A stretch of DNA of 64,000 nt from Aneurinibacillus sp. Ricciae_BoGa-3 (GCF_028421645.1 NZ_CP116887.1:3784001-3848000); one strand, 5' to 3'. Numbered from the stretch's first letter, positions 40,203 to 50,689 are shown. Notes: generated by a model from the sequence alone, not told the origin. Numbers and translations: made by a program.

Positions 40203-40229
40203 TTAGCACTCCACATCAACGAGTGCTAA
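40203..40229 (-). promoter_or_regulatory. CIRCE operator
   Basis: Perfect consensus TTAGCACTC-N9-GAGTGCTAA (40203-40211 and 40221-40229). It lies between the promoter and hrcA, so HrcA should repress the whole hrcA-chaperonin-grpE-dnaK(-dnaJ) unit. Confidence 0.98.
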
Positions 40230-40244
40230 AAAAGCTTTACTTAA

Positions 40245-40274
40245 AAAATACCAAACGAACTCGATGGTTGTCAA
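40245..40274 (-). promoter_or_regulatory. SigA-type promoter of the hrcA operon
   Basis: TTGACA (40274-40269), an 18-base spacer and TATTTT (40250-40245), 15 bases upstream of CIRCE. The -35 lies immediately after the hemW stop codon. Confidence 0.8.
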
Positions 40275-40275
40275 C

Positions 40276-41415
40276 TTAGTTGAGGAATCTCGCAAAAACT
40301 TCATTGCCAAGCGGAATGCCTTTTTTCGTGAGATGCAGATAATCCCCTTTCCATTGCAAGAGGCCAAGGTTTACTAAATCATCAATCTGATTGCCGAAAC
40401 ACGCCTTAAGTGTGGCGCCAAATCTCTCGGCAAATGCCGCCGCTGAAACGCCCTTCATCATTCTTAGCCCCATGATCATATGATCCTCGGTTTGTTCTTG
40501 CTTCGAGACGGCAAATTCCTCAATGCGCGGCAGCCCTGTATCATCTACAAGCTGCATATACTGCGTCAGGGGGCCTGCATTCACATGACGGCGTCCATTC
40601 ACATATCCGTGTGCACCCGCGCCGATCCCGTAGTAATCTTCGTTCTTCCAGTATGTCATATTATGGCGGCTTTCATATCCAGGCCGCGCGAAATTGCTGA
40701 TTTCATACTGGCGGTAACCGTGTTTCTCCATCTCGTTCATCAAAAGTTCGTACATCGCCACCTCTTCATCTTCAGTGGGCAGAGGCAGCTGGTCTTTCTC
40801 ATACAATGTATGGAAAAGGGTATTTTCTTCTACCTTTAAACTGTAGGAGGAGAAGTGCGGCAAATCCAGAGAAAAGGCCTGATTTAGCGTATCCTGGAAC
40901 AACTCCTTCGTCTGGTCAGGCAGCCCAAAAATCAAATCAATAGAGAGATTGGTAAAACCGGTCTGTTTCGCATAATCAAGGCTCTTATATACCTGCTCCC
41001 GATCGTGGATGCGGCCGATTTTTTTCAGCAAATCATTATTAAACGACTGTACGCCAAAGCTAATCCGATTGACGCCGCCATCTTTCATAATTCGCAGTTT
41101 CTCCACATCCGTTGTACCTGGGTTCGCTTCCATCGTAAATTCCAGCGTTTCACTCCGGTCTGGGAAGTGGCGCTGAACCGACTCCAGAAAATACTGCATC
41201 TGTTGCGGGGACAGAAAAGTTGGCGTCCCGCCTCCCACAAAAATGGTGTTAATCGCGGATGGAGGGGTCCGTTTTATCGTTTCTGCCATCTCTTTATCAA
41301 GCGCATGCAGGTAATCCCATACAAACTGGGGATTCTTCGTTACATAAGAATTAAAATCACAGTAATAGCACTTGTTTGTGCAAAACGGTATATGAATATA
41401 AACGGCTTCCGCCAT
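40276..41415 (-). CDS. hemW: HemW, radical-SAM haem chaperone (coproporphyrinogen oxidase-like)
   Basis: 379-residue HemN-family protein with the radical-SAM motif HIPFCTNKCYYCDFN near residues 8-22. This N-terminal form lacks the extra N-terminal domain of true HemN, and proteins next to lepA/hrcA are HemW, a haem-binding protein rather than the oxidase. AAGAAGGTG precedes this ATG, three codons inside the longest frame. It ends against the hrcA promoter. Confidence 0.93.
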   Translation of the reverse strand: MAEAVYIHIPFCTNKCYYCDFNSYVTKNPQFVWDYLHALDKEMAETIKRTPPSAINTIFVGGGTPTFLSPQQMQYFLESVQRHFPDRSETLEFTMEANPGTTDVEKLRIMKDGGVNRISFGVQSFNNDLLKKIGRIHDREQVYKSLDYAKQTGFTNLSIDLIFGLPDQTKELFQDTLNQAFSLDLPHFSSYSLKVEENTLFHTLYEKDQLPLPTEDEEVAMYELLMNEMEKHGYRQYEISNFARPGYESRHNMTYWKNEDYYGIGAGAHGYVNGRRHVNAGPLTQYMQLVDDTGLPRIEEFAVSKQEQTEDHMIMGLRMMKGVSAAAFAERFGATLKACFGNQIDDLVNLGLLQWKGDYLHLTKKGIPLGNEVFARFLN

Positions 41416-41495
41416 AAAAGTCACCTTCTTTGTTTAGTAGAAAACTTGGCTGACGCCAAGCGTTGGCGTTAGGGGCAGCCTGCGTGCATATATGT

Positions 41496-41530
41496 GAAAA
41501 AAGCGGTCGATTAGTGGGTTTCCCCGCTAT
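41496..41530 (-). terminator. Possible terminator between lepA and hemW
   Basis: Short stem AGCGG / CCGCT (41502-41528) followed by TTTTTT on the minus strand. A second palindrome ACGCCAA-GCG-TTGGCGT lies at 41452-41470, nearer hemW. Confidence 0.45.
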
Positions 41531-41579
41531 CTCCCGCTGTGAGATTTGATTCCTATAGTATAACACAGTAAAAAATCGA

Positions 41580-43394
41580 TTACTTATCATCCATCTTAAG
41601 CACGGCCATGAATGCTTCCTGCGGTACCTCGACATTCCCAACCGATTTCATGCGCTTCTTCCCTTCCTTCTGCTTCTCGAGAAGTTTGCGCTTCCGGGAA
41701 ATATCCCCGCCGTAACATTTAGCCAGTACATTCTTGCGCATCGCTTTAATCGTTTCGCGGGCAATAATCTTCTGCCCAATGGCTGCCTGAATCGGCACCT
41801 CAAACATCTGCCGTGGAATCAACTCTTTCAGCTTTTCGCAAAGCACGCGGCCGCGGTTATAGGCGGAATCGCGGTGTACAATGAAGGAAAGGGCATCCAC
41901 TAGTTCACCGTTCAGCATAATGTCCATCTTCACAAGCTTGGATTTCTTATAGCCGGACAGTTCGTAGTCAAAAGAAGCGTAGCCTTTGGTGCTTGACTTT
42001 AGCTGGTCAAAAAACTCAAATACAACTTCTGCAAGCGGGATTTCATATGTGATCTGTACCCTGGTTTCATCCAAATACTGCATATCGCCAAAGTCGCCGC
42101 GCTTACGCTGGCACAAATCCATGATCGCGCCTACGAATTCCTTCGGCACCATAATCGACGCCTTCACATAAGGCTCTTCAATAAAATCGATGCGCTGCGG
42201 ATCCGGCATGTGTGCAGGATTCTCGATGGACAACTCCTCGCCATTGGTTAAGGTAACATGGTAAATTACGCTTGGTGCAGTGGTAATGAGCGCAATATTA
42301 AATTCCCGTTCAATCCGCTCCTGGATAATCTCCATGTGGAGCATGCCAAGAAAACCGCAACGGAAGCCGAAACCAAGCGCCTGCGAGGTCTCGGGCTCGA
42401 ATTGAAGCGATGCGTCATTGAGCTGCAGCTTCTCGAGCGCCTCGCGCAAATCGTTGTAATCGCTCGAGTCAACCGGATACATCCCGGAAAAAACCATCGG
42501 GTTTACTTTCCGGTAGCCGGGGAGAGCCTCAGCAGCCGGCCGATCCGCCAGCGTTACGGTATCCCCAACCCGCGTATCGCGTACGCTTTTGATGCTGGCT
42601 GCGATGAATCCTACGTCGCCCACGGTAAGCTCATCCACCTGCTTGGCAAATGGAGCAAATGTTCCAACCTCCGTCACCTCAAAAACAGCGCCGGTGGCCA
42701 TCATTTTGATTTTGCTGCCTTTCTTGACAAAACCGTCAATTACCCGTACATACACGATAACACCGCGGTACGGATCGTACAGCGAGTCGAAAATGAGTGC
42801 TTTAAGCGGGGCATCCGGGTCGCCCGTCGGAGCTGGGACTTTACTGACGACCTGCTCAAGTATCTCCTCAATGCCGATGCCGGCTTTGGCAGAGGCAAGC
42901 ACGGCATCGCTGGCATCCAGGCCGATAACATCTTCGATTTCCTGCTTCACACGCTCCGGTTCAGCACTTGGAAGATCAATTTTGTTGACAACCGGAATAA
43001 TCTCCAAGTCGTTATCAAGAGCCAGATACACATTGGCAAGCGTCTGCGCTTCGATTCCCTGCGCAGCGTCAACGATTAGAAGCGCCCCTTCACAGGCTGC
43101 CAGCGAACGGGATACTTCGTATGTAAAATCGACATGTCCCGGTGTATCGATTAAGTGAAGAATATATTCTTCGCCGTCTTTCGCTTTATATTTTAGCTGG
43201 ACAGAGTTCAGCTTGATGGTAATTCCCCGTTCCCTCTCTAAGTCCATCTGATCCAGGAACTGATCTTCGCGTTCACGGTCGCTGAGCGCACCTGTAAATT
43301 CCAGAATGCGATCCGCTAACGTCGATTTCCCGTGGTCAATATGGGCAATAATTGAAAAGTTACGGATTTTTTCTTGTCTTTTTCTACGATCCAT
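41580..43394 (-). CDS. lepA: Elongation factor 4 (LepA)
   Basis: Ribosome-bound translational GTPase, 604 residues. G1 is [13 protein letters not shown] near 18, G3 DTPGHVDF near 82 and G4 NKIDLP near 137. The LepA-specific C-terminal domain ends with [20 protein letters not shown] and [24 protein letters not shown] is 9 bases before the ATG. Its place upstream of hemW is conserved. Confidence 0.97.
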   Translation of the reverse strand: MDRRKRQEKIRNFSIIAHIDHGKSTLADRILEFTGALSDREREDQFLDQMDLERERGITIKLNSVQLKYKAKDGEEYILHLIDTPGHVDFTYEVSRSLAACEGALLIVDAAQGIEAQTLANVYLALDNDLEIIPVVNKIDLPSAEPERVKQEIEDVIGLDASDAVLASAKAGIGIEEILEQVVSKVPAPTGDPDAPLKALIFDSLYDPYRGVIVYVRVIDGFVKKGSKIKMMATGAVFEVTEVGTFAPFAKQVDELTVGDVGFIAASIKSVRDTRVGDTVTLADRPAAEALPGYRKVNPMVFSGMYPVDSSDYNDLREALEKLQLNDASLQFEPETSQALGFGFRCGFLGMLHMEIIQERIEREFNIALITTAPSVIYHVTLTNGEELSIENPAHMPDPQRIDFIEEPYVKASIMVPKEFVGAIMDLCQRKRGDFGDMQYLDETRVQITYEIPLAEVVFEFFDQLKSSTKGYASFDYELSGYKKSKLVKMDIMLNGELVDALSFIVHRDSAYNRGRVLCEKLKELIPRQMFEVPIQAAIGQKIIARETIKAMRKNVLAKCYGGDISRKRKLLEKQKEGKKRMKSVGNVEVPQEAFMAVLKMDDK

Positions 43395-43469
43395 GTCTAA
43401 ACCTCCCAGGAGGACAAAAATGCACTAGTTACTATTATATCAGGCAGGGAGTGTATCAGCAATTTATTC

Positions 43470-44564
43470 TTACAGGATCGTGAGCGATTTCGGAAACGTC
43501 ATAAGCGTTTGCGCACCGGCTTCCGTCACATAAATATCGTCTTCAATGCGGACTCCGCCTACACCCGGCACATAAATGCCAGGTTCAATTGTAAATGTCA
43601 TGCCCGCCTCGATTACATCCTGGTTCTCCCCGTGCACAGAAGGATATTCGTGTATTTCCAGACCGAGCCCATGCCCAACCCGGTGTGTAAAATACTCGCC
43701 ATATCCAGCTTTCTCAATGACGCCGCGTGCGGCACGGTCGACTTCCGCCAGCGGCCTTCCTACTTTAACCGCATTCGTCGCAGCTTCGACGGCATGCTGT
43801 ACGGCTTCGTATATCTTTTTCATTTCATCCGTTGGTTCTCCCACTGCAAATGTGCGCGTAATATCCGAGCAGTAGCCGTCTTTAAACACACCCATGTCAA
43901 TGAGCAAAAATCCGCCCTTTTCGATTTTCGTGGTGCCAGGCGTCCCATGCGGAAGCGCTGAATTCTTGCCGGCCAGAACCGTTGTACCAAATGACGGCTC
44001 ATCCGCTCCTTTTTCCTTCATGAGATATTCCAATTCTGCAACCAGCTCAACTTCGGTCATGCCTAACTTAACCCGCTTAATCCCTTCTTCCATCACTTCT
44101 TCAATAATCCGCACCGCTTCTTTCATTCTGTCTACTTCCCAGTCTGCTTTTCGGTTGCGCAGCCTGGCAATGGTTGCTCCGATATCAAACAAATGCACCT
44201 CTCCCAGGGCGGCCTGGAGCTTTTCCGCCTGGCTCAAGCGCAGGTGGTCCTTTTCTACGGCGATTTTTTTAGCTTGCTTGATTCGCGTTGTGCGCAGCAC
44301 CTGATAGGGGTCATCCGTGTCGGAAATCGGCACAATGGAGAGGTCCGAGCCTGCTAATGCGGCCGCTGCATTGTCTTTTTCCAGAGAAGGGAGAAACAGG
44401 GCAGTCTCTCCGTCCTGGCCAACCCACAGCCCGAGGAATCGCTCATGCGGGTCACAGACAAACCCGGTAAAGTAGGCAACCGATATAGGGGAGGTAAGCA
44501 GCACACCATCCAAACCACTGCCGTTCATATCATCTAGAATCGTATATAATCGCTCATTATCCAT
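43470..44564 (-). CDS. Xaa-Pro dipeptidase/aminopeptidase (M24)
   Basis: Metallopeptidase of family M24 cutting X-Pro bonds in short peptides. 364 residues. An N-terminal creatinase-like domain (about 1-130) is followed by the pita-bread domain with metal ligands in DMGVFKDGYCSDITRTF, HRVGHGLGLEIHEY and FTIEPGIYVPGVGGVRIEDD. The longest frame begins 76 codons upstream, inside a terminator, and is not credible. The ATG here (MDNERLYTIL) has GGAGG 12 bases away; an ATG at 44576 is too close to it. It is not part of the B. subtilis gpr-lepA order, so it is an insertion between yqxA and lepA. Confidence 0.88.
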   Translation of the reverse strand: MDNERLYTILDDMNGSGLDGVLLTSPISVAYFTGFVCDPHERFLGLWVGQDGETALFLPSLEKDNAAAALAGSDLSIVPISDTDDPYQVLRTTRIKQAKKIAVEKDHLRLSQAEKLQAALGEVHLFDIGATIARLRNRKADWEVDRMKEAVRIIEEVMEEGIKRVKLGMTEVELVAELEYLMKEKGADEPSFGTTVLAGKNSALPHGTPGTTKIEKGGFLLIDMGVFKDGYCSDITRTFAVGEPTDEMKKIYEAVQHAVEAATNAVKVGRPLAEVDRAARGVIEKAGYGEYFTHRVGHGLGLEIHEYPSVHGENQDVIEAGMTFTIEPGIYVPGVGGVRIEDDIYVTEAGAQTLMTFPKSLTIL

Positions 44565-44654
44565 TCGTCCAATCATTCCTCCGATTAGGGGATCATAACT
44601 CCCCTTAGTCTCATAACAAAACTTCCGCACAGAGCGAAAGAATTCCTTCTTTGC

Positions 44655-44706
44655 AAAAAAACCCGCAGATACCGCTCCCCAGGGGAGTGCGGATAACTGC
44701 GGGTTC
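44655..44706 (-). terminator. Terminator after yqxA
   Basis: Hairpin AACCCGCAG / CTGCGGGTT with an inner stem (CCGC-ACTCCCC / GGGGAGCGG), then seven T residues on the minus strand. It ends the gpr-spoIIP-yqxA unit. Confidence 0.9.
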
Positions 44707-44737
44707 TTATTTGGAACGCTAGGGGGAAGACAATGGG

Positions 44738-45049
44738 TCACAACTTTTTCATGACCCATTCGAGCCCTTTTCGCGTGTTTACCACAAACCAACTGCGAAG
44801 GCCGGTTCCCGTATTGGTTAGCCAGTTTTCAGGCTGGCCTTTAAATAACGGACTGTCACTGCCTATCTGCCGTCCCAATACTTCCATCTCTACTTTGCCG
44901 CCGCTAATCTTTTTGATTTGAAAAGCCTGCGCGGATGGATGCGGGTTTCCTTCAATCCGCTGGATCCCGTTCTCCGCCATATTAATCCCCCACATGACCC
45001 CAACAAACAGCATCCCGACCAGTAAAAAAAATTGGACAGTGAGTTTCAT
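44738..45049 (-). CDS. yqxA: YqxA-like (DUF3679) membrane protein
   Basis: 103 residues, with one N-terminal membrane helix (about 4-24, VQFFLLVGMLFVGVMWGI) and an extracytoplasmic remainder. Sequence type and position right after spoIIP match B. subtilis yqxA, of unknown function. GAGAGG lies 8 bases before the ATG. It is 23 bases from spoIIP. Confidence 0.8.
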   Translation of the reverse strand: MKLTVQFFLLVGMLFVGVMWGINMAENGIQRIEGNPHPSAQAFQIKKISGGKVEMEVLGRQIGSDSPLFKGQPENWLTNTGTGLRSWFVVNTRKGLEWVMKKL

Positions 45050-45072
45050 CCAGGCTTCCTCTCTCTTTAGGA

Positions 45073-46224
45073 TTATTTTGGCGTGCTTTTTCCGTTCGCC
45101 TTTTCAGCGTCCCAATACACGGTAGCGACGGCATCCGCGATAGCATCAGCCGTTCGGTAACACTCTTCCATCGTGTTATCCACACCGCCCACCTCAATGA
45201 GGATTACATTGGGTGAAACGGATTGATTGTATTCAGCATCGCCACGATTCTTCCCAAATATGCCTTTGGAAATACCCGGATATTTTTTTTCAATACAGTC
45301 ATTAATCTTTAAAGCAAGCTTTTCGTTGAGCTCCCAGTTCTTGTTTTGCATCCCCATCACAAAGTTGACGCGTGCGTATGTTTTTCCGTTGATCGTAGCG
45401 GTTGTAGAGCCCCTGCGCAGCGAGTCACGGTGAATGTCAATCAAGTAACGCACATCGTGGTTAGAGGCAAGCACTTGTTTTAGCGTTTTGAGCGACTCCG
45501 CGTAAGATAAGGAATAAGGGCGGTTCTCCCGCTCCAGGATACCCGTATAGTCCACCGTGCTATATTCGGCGCCCAATCCTCGCTTCTCCAATGATTGGGC
45601 TATCCGGCGACTGATATTCGTTACGTTAATCTGCGTGCTCATCGCCCGGTTTGGTTCATTATGCGTATAACTTATCGGCAGTTCTGGCAAAAAAGATTCC
45701 CGGTCATGCGTGTTGTAGAGAAAAACAACTTTCTTGCCTTTCGTCGTCATTATTGGCGGCGACGGCGTGGCTGGAACAGCATTGCCCTTTAACACTTCAG
45801 GCGGCGGTGAAGACTCCACCGGAATATCTGTAAGCCCTACATCTTTTCCGGCAACAAGTACCGTCGTATCGAACAGGTCAAAACCAGGCAGTTCGTGCCC
45901 GAGGAACGTACGCGCATCGTCCGGATTAACGCCTGTAACAAGTTCAAAAGCAAAACTGGCAAGATTTTTATTGGATAGCTCATCTTTCGCGCCGGAGTTG
46001 AAATAGGGAATCTCGTATTCTAAAGCGTGTGATAGTATGCCGCTTGACATAGAAACACTCAGCTTGCTGACTTGTTCGGATGCCAGTCCCTTCCCTGCTT
46101 TGGATGCAAACAGGAGGCCGACCAAGATAAACATAACCGCGGTGCCCAGAGAAAGTACGATAAAAATTCGTTCAACATTTGCACCGTTTAGATTGACAAC
46201 AAAGCCCTGATATTTGCCGCGCAT
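45073..46224 (-). CDS. spoIIP: Stage II sporulation protein P
   Basis: Peptidoglycan amidase/endopeptidase of the DMP complex that drives engulfment. 383 residues. An N-terminal cytoplasmic stub and membrane helix (about 19-40) are followed by a linker and the catalytic domain with NTHDRESFLPEL near 176, DIHRDSLRR near 263 and LIEVGGVDNTMEE near 340. AAGGAAGGAG precedes the ATG. A weak SigE-like -10 (CATACGCT, 46308-46301) lies 77 bases upstream. Confidence 0.94.
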   Translation of the reverse strand: MRGKYQGFVVNLNGANVERIFIVLSLGTAVMFILVGLLFASKAGKGLASEQVSKLSVSMSSGILSHALEYEIPYFNSGAKDELSNKNLASFAFELVTGVNPDDARTFLGHELPGFDLFDTTVLVAGKDVGLTDIPVESSPPPEVLKGNAVPATPSPPIMTTKGKKVVFLYNTHDRESFLPELPISYTHNEPNRAMSTQINVTNISRRIAQSLEKRGLGAEYSTVDYTGILERENRPYSLSYAESLKTLKQVLASNHDVRYLIDIHRDSLRRGSTTATINGKTYARVNFVMGMQNKNWELNEKLALKINDCIEKKYPGISKGIFGKNRGDAEYNQSVSPNVILIEVGGVDNTMEECYRTADAIADAVATVYWDAEKANGKSTPK

Positions 46225-46336
46225 TGCAACTCCTTCCTTTCCCTGCCTTAGTAACTTTTAAAGGTTGTCCCTTAGGTGAGCCCTTTACACGCCCTATAAA
46301 AGCGTATGAAAGTAACAGGCGGGATAGAACAGAAAA

Positions 46337-47449
46337 TTAATGCGTATACGCGGACACGTTATCCATATCGATAGCGGCGTGGAGCGCGGCATTAAGTCCG
46401 CTTGCTACCACATTTGCAATATCTTCCACATAGTCATCTACTTCCTTAGGCGTAACGATCAGATTGTGCCCCAGCGGCGCCAGCACTTCGTGAATGAGCT
46501 GGCGCTTCTTGTCCTCATCCAGTTCCCCGACAATCCCCAGCAACATTTTACGGTCCTGCTCGCTCGGCATATCTTTCTCGGTATACTTCTTAACCTTGCC
46601 CGGCAGTGAAAACCCTTTTGGAAGTAAGCGGCCAGAAGGTTTCGGATTGCGCGCTTCGTTCACCTGGCGCCCAAGATGGCCAAGCAAATAGGTAATCGAA
46701 TCATGGACGATGGTTGCAGCGTCCACCACCGTTGGAATGCCAACCGCGATAACCGGTATGCCCAGCGTTTCTTTGTTAAGTGGTTTGCGTTTATTGCCAA
46801 CACCGGATCCAGGACTGATGCCCGTATCCGAGATTTGTATGGTGGTGTTAACCCGCTCGAGCGCACGAGAAGCGAGAGCATCTACCGCGATGACAAAATC
46901 TGGCTTTGTTTTATCTACAACACCGTACACAATTTCGCTTGTTTCGATTCCAGTAATACCAAGTACACCCGGAGATACCGCGCTCACCGGCCGGTAGCCT
47001 TCTTCTACCGCGTCGGGCATGAGTTGAAAAAGATGGCGGGTAACAAGAATGTTCTCGACGACCATGGGGCCTACCGCATCCGGTGTTACATTCCAGTTGC
47101 CAAGGCCTACCACCAGTGCACTTGCATCATCAGGCAATCCCATTTCCTTTATATATACGAATAATTCGCGTGCAAAACGGCGCGTCACTCTGTCCTGCAG
47201 GTTCGTATCCTGCGTACGCAGACCTGGCACTTCAATCGTCAGGTAACGGCCCGGCAGTTTTCCGATAAACTGCGCCCCTTCCTCATTGAGTACTTCAATC
47301 CGGGATACGGTCATCCCATGATCCTCTTCTGTGTGAAATTTTACTCCTTTTACTTCGCCTGGGCCTGCTTTTTCAGCCGCTAATTCTCTTGCTTCCAGCG
47401 CGAGATCCGTACGAACCGCATATTTGCTCAAATCAAGTTTTTTACTCAT
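46337..47449 (-). CDS. gpr: Germination protease GPR
   Basis: Aspartic-type protease that degrades small acid-soluble spore proteins at germination; made as a zymogen in the forespore. 370 residues. It opens with a propeptide-like [20 protein letters not shown] and contains [16 protein letters not shown] near 112 and [19 protein letters not shown] near 195. GAGGTGA precedes the ATG. It is divergent from rpsT, with 136 bases between. Confidence 0.96.
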   Translation of the reverse strand: MSKKLDLSKYAVRTDLALEARELAAEKAGPGEVKGVKFHTEEDHGMTVSRIEVLNEEGAQFIGKLPGRYLTIEVPGLRTQDTNLQDRVTRRFARELFVYIKEMGLPDDASALVVGLGNWNVTPDAVGPMVVENILVTRHLFQLMPDAVEEGYRPVSAVSPGVLGITGIETSEIVYGVVDKTKPDFVIAVDALASRALERVNTTIQISDTGISPGSGVGNKRKPLNKETLGIPVIAVGIPTVVDAATIVHDSITYLLGHLGRQVNEARNPKPSGRLLPKGFSLPGKVKKYTEKDMPSEQDRKMLLGIVGELDEDKKRQLIHEVLAPLGHNLIVTPKEVDDYVEDIANVVASGLNAALHAAIDMDNVSAYTH

Positions 47450-47507
47450 GATGTCACCTCGTTTTCATCGTGTCCACTTGATTTTCCCTTTATTCTAAAA
47501 AACATTC

Positions 47508-47536
47508 TTGCAAACATGCCCAGTGCATGTTAAAAT
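47508..47536 (+). promoter_or_regulatory. SigA-type promoter of rpsT
   Basis: TTGCAA (47508-47513), a 17-base spacer and TAAAAT (47531-47536), 50 bases before the rpsT start. The spacer contains the palindrome ACATGC...GCATGT. Confidence 0.7.
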
Positions 47537-47585
47537 CTTCTTTGTTCACTTTGAAAGTAACGGATGCACCAAGGAGGTGAATCTA

Positions 47586-47852
47586 ATGCCAAATATTAAA
47601 TCTGCGATTAAGCGTACTAAAACAATTGAAAAACGTCGCGCACACCGTGCTGCTCAGAAATCTGCTCTTCGTACAGCTGTAAAAGGAGTAGAAACAGCGA
47701 TTGCCACTGGCAGCATTGAAAACGCGAAAGCTGCTCTTAAAGAAGCTAGCAAACGTCTGGACAAGGCTGTAACCAAAGGATTAATGCATAAAAATGCAGC
47801 TGCCCGCAAGAAATCCCGCCTGGCTAAAAAGGTAAACGGCTTGTCCGCATAA
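47586..47852 (+). CDS. rpsT: 30S ribosomal protein S20
   Basis: 88-residue S20 beginning [20 protein letters not shown], helical and strongly basic, ending KKVNGLSA. It binds 16S rRNA early in assembly. AAGGAGGTGA lies 6-7 bases before the ATG, so the 26-codon upstream extension is rejected. Single-gene unit with its own promoter and terminator. Confidence 0.97.
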   Translation: MPNIKSAIKRTKTIEKRRAHRAAQKSALRTAVKGVETAIATGSIENAKAALKEASKRLDKAVTKGLMHKNAAARKKSRLAKKVNGLSA

Positions 47853-47878
47853 CAATATATGAATGCATTCATATTGAG

Positions 47879-47908
47879 AAAAAGCGACCACAAAGGTCGC
47901 TTTTTCTT
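47879..47908. terminator. Bidirectional terminator between rpsT and holA
   Basis: Hairpin AAAAAGCGACC / GGTCGCTTTTT, A-rich on one side and T-rich on the other. It lies between the convergent rpsT and holA stops. Confidence 0.92.
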
Positions 47909-47918
47909 TTTGCTATAT

Positions 47919-48953
47919 TTAAGAGGCGGTTATGGAATCTTTCATTCCCATAATAAGCAGCTCCAGGGAGAGTGTTTTGTCAATCTGTCCAGTCTTAATG
48001 CGGTAATCTTCTTCCGCCATTCGCTGTAGAATCCGCCGCAGGGAACGCTCGCTGAAGGCGCCTGCCTGCTGGGATGCCAGCTTGGCCGCGTAGGGGTGGA
48101 TACCAATCGTCTGGGCGATCTGCTGCGGTGAATAACCTTTAGGCTGCAGTGTCTTTACCTGCAGCAGAATGCGAAACTGTCTGGCGAGCAGAGAAAGAAT
48201 TTTTAACGGTTCTTCTTTATTCAACTGCAAATCATAGAAAAGCCGCATGGCTTCCTCAAGTTTCAGGTGCGCCACCTTATCAATAAGCCTGAATACATCT
48301 TGTTCAATCTGCCGGCTGCCCAGCAGGTTCACAATGTCAGCTGTTATTACGCCTTCACGGCCTGCGTATAGCCCCATCTTCTCAATTTCCTGGCTGAGTT
48401 GGCGCAGGTCACTTCCCGCCATCGTAACCAGCTCCTGAGCCGCCTGTGCCTCTATGCTTACCCCGTATTTCTTCGCTCTGTCCGCAACCCATTCCAGGAG
48501 CGCCATGTCCTTTAAGGGTTCAAACGCAACCAAAGCCGCATTGGTTTTGAGCGCTTTGACCACTTTTTTTCTTTCATCCAGCTTCTCTTCCGGCACTTCC
48601 AGAATAAGAACAGTGTAGTCCGGGGGATTCGTAACATAAGCAAGGAGCGCTTCTAGATCATGCTCCACGGTTTCTCTTGTCTTCGTGCCCGTCAGAAACA
48701 GGGCCCGATGAGCCCGCACTAATCGCTTGTCTCCCATAAATGGAAAAGTCTCCGCATCCTGAAGGGCGATTTGTATCGGTGTTTCCCTAAGGTCGAACGT
48801 ACTGTAGTTAAAATCACGGCTGGCTTCTTCAATTACCTGCTCTTCTATCAGACGAATGCATTCATCCATTAAATATTGTTCCCGTCCATAAAACACATAA
48901 ACAGGCGCTATTTGCCCCTGTTTGATCTCACGGGTCATCTGCCGAACATCCAT
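47919..48953 (-). CDS. holA: DNA polymerase III delta subunit
   Basis: Clamp-loader subunit that opens the sliding clamp. 344 residues of HolA type: VYVFYGREQYLMDECI near residue 20, then the AAA-like fold, and the C-terminal collar with LLARQFRILLQVKTL and HPYAAKLASQQA. GAGGTGA precedes the ATG. It is the B. subtilis yqeN position between rpsT and comEC, here separated from comEC by about 4 kb of inserted material. Confidence 0.95.
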   Translation of the reverse strand: MDVRQMTREIKQGQIAPVYVFYGREQYLMDECIRLIEEQVIEEASRDFNYSTFDLRETPIQIALQDAETFPFMGDKRLVRAHRALFLTGTKTRETVEHDLEALLAYVTNPPDYTVLILEVPEEKLDERKKVVKALKTNAALVAFEPLKDMALLEWVADRAKKYGVSIEAQAAQELVTMAGSDLRQLSQEIEKMGLYAGREGVITADIVNLLGSRQIEQDVFRLIDKVAHLKLEEAMRLFYDLQLNKEEPLKILSLLARQFRILLQVKTLQPKGYSPQQIAQTIGIHPYAAKLASQQAGAFSERSLRRILQRMAEEDYRIKTGQIDKTLSLELLIMGMKDSITAS

Positions 48954-49004
48954 AGTGTCACCTCAATACCCATTATACCGAAGCCGGATGTTAACGGTAA
49001 AGCA

Positions 49005-49333
49005 ATGAGAAAAACATCGCGGGCCATGCCGCTCTCTCCTTTCCCCTCATAGAAGTTTTTACGGCCGCTTTGTGGAACGACGGACGGACCGGCATTAGGT
49101 AATCTTGGTCAGTGGCAAGCGTAAGCGCAGGCAATGGCCTTAGATTCCTTTATACCGTTTAGGTGCAACATCTGGGTATCTCAACGATGGAGACAGTTGC
49201 CGGTCTTTTCCGTCCTCTGTTCCACACGCTCCCCTGGGGAAAGAAAGGTGCGGACATGCGCCTCACGATGTTTTTCTTGGGTGTTTCGGGACCGGAGGTC
49301 CCATTTAAGAATCGTTCAAGGCGAAATATACTT
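49005..49333 (+). repeat. Nested-hairpin repeat, copy 5 (module A only, with tail)
   Basis: Outer arms GAGAAAAACATCG (49007-49019) / CGATGTTTTTC (49266-49276); side arm A present (about 49091-49173). Side arm B is absent: CACACGCTCCCC joins GGGGAAAG directly. The tail hairpin GGGACC-GGA-GGTCCC is at 49298-49312, followed by AAGGCGAAATATACTT. It lies 50 bases upstream of holA. The remaining 49334-49500 stretch shows a weak inverted repeat (CTAGGA/TCCTAG) near the IS110 remnant and nothing else. Confidence 0.9.
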
Positions 49334-49500
49334 TCTACCCTGAAAATATAAATCCCCAGTATGAGTTACACGGGTTTTTGGGCAATGAAATTAAACCCTC
49401 ACTTCTTTCTTTTTTAAAGTGGGGTATCGTTTTGGATTTAACATAGGCTTCTAGGATTAGGCAGATTGTTCTCGGATTTCAACTGTAAGTCCTAGCGATT

Positions 49501-50677
49501 CTAGCCTTTTTGTGTACTCTTTATCAGGATGTCTTTCTTACGCTTGTCATAATAATCGGCACTTAGCTCAATGTACGCTTGTTTCCTTGTTAACATGAGA
49601 TAGACAATTCGTAAGATGGTATGTCCCACTGATATTGCTGCTCGATTTTTTCCCCGACGGGCTGCAATGCGATGGTATTGAGACGCTAAATAAGTTTCCT
49701 TCTTTTTGGCTGCTGCACGTGCCGATTCCACCAAGGCACTGCGCAGCTTTTTATTTCCTTTACGCGTTTTAGCAGACCTTTTCTTCCCTGCACTCTCATC
49801 GTGACCAGGAGTCATCCCTGCCCAAGAGCATAAATGACCAGCAGTTGGGAACCGTGACATATCTGTTCCAACCTCCGCCAAAATTAGTTGGGCAGTCCGT
49901 TTATTTACCCCAGGAATAGTGTCCAACAACTGGATTTCTTCTGTACATGGCTCCATACGTAAATCAATCTCATCATCCAATTCCTGGATGAGTCCATTTG
50001 AATAATCAATATGCTCTAATTGCTTTTTTTCAAACATGATGATTTGATGGCGTCCTAAGTTGCCTTCCAACGCAAGTTTAAGCTCATCTTTTTTATTTTT
50101 TAATCTCTTTTGTGCCATATCTGCCAATACAGTTACATCAGTTTCTCCTTGAATAATGGCTTCCAGCATCATCCGTCCTGATACACCTAACACGTTGGAA
50201 GTACAGAGGAAAGCTTAATATTCCCACCTTCAAGTACCTTTTGGAGGCGGTTGACTTCTCTCGTTCGTTCTTCAACCATACTGCGGCGATACCGAATGAT
50301 TTCTCGCAACTCTCGTTGCTCACGGCTGGGTATATAACTTCCTGTAACTAGACCATGGCGTAAGAGACGGGCTATCCATTCCGAATCTTTTACATCTGTT
50401 TTTCGCCCTGGTACTGATTTAATATGCTGAGCATTCACGACAATGGGTTGAAGATCTTCAAGTTCTAGAGGTTAAAAACGGGCTTCCAGTAATCACCTGT
50501 ACTTTCCATTGCAACATGAGTACAATCTTTAGACTTGATCCAATCTACCAATTCCACTAAGTTCCGAGTCATTGTGGCAAACGTACGAATTTCCTTTCCA
50601 TCTGGGGTAATGGTACAGGCAGTGATGCTCTTTTTATGCACGTCTAGCCCACAACAATGGCTGTGTAAAACTTCCAT
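49501..50677 (-). pseudogene. IS110-family transposase, two frameshifts
   Basis: Three consecutive frames together make one IS110-type transposase. The N-terminal DEDD/RuvC-like part (50677-50465) has GLDVHKKSITAC and MESTGDYWKP. The middle (to 50187) has GRKTDVKDSEWIARL. The C-terminal transposase-20 part (50193-49501) has LLDTIPGVNKRTAQLI and the Ser-containing motif CSWAGMTPG. Breaks fall at about 50468 (after KPVFNL) and about 50192 (after LSSVLP). Each is explained by loss of one base, restoring LELEDLQP and SNVLGVSGR in the next frame. All key motifs remain, so the decay looks recent. Alternatively one break could be a sequencing error. Confidence 0.88.
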
Positions 50678-50689
50678 ACATAAATCTCC

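Noticed and set aside
40276-41415. Calling the radical-SAM gene hemN (oxygen-independent coproporphyrinogen oxidase)
   Set aside because: Length, the CxxxCxxC context and the lepA-hrcA neighbourhood fit HemW, the haem chaperone, better than true HemN.
44580-44737. Leader of the Xaa-Pro peptidase gene as a riboswitch or T-box
   Set aside because: The only structure is one strong hairpin with a T-run, fully explained as the terminator of the upstream yqxA. No T-box or aptamer core sequence is present.
44565-44792. 76-residue N-terminal extension of the Xaa-Pro peptidase
   Set aside because: The extension reads through a terminator hairpin, has no ribosome-binding site and adds sequence unlike the family.
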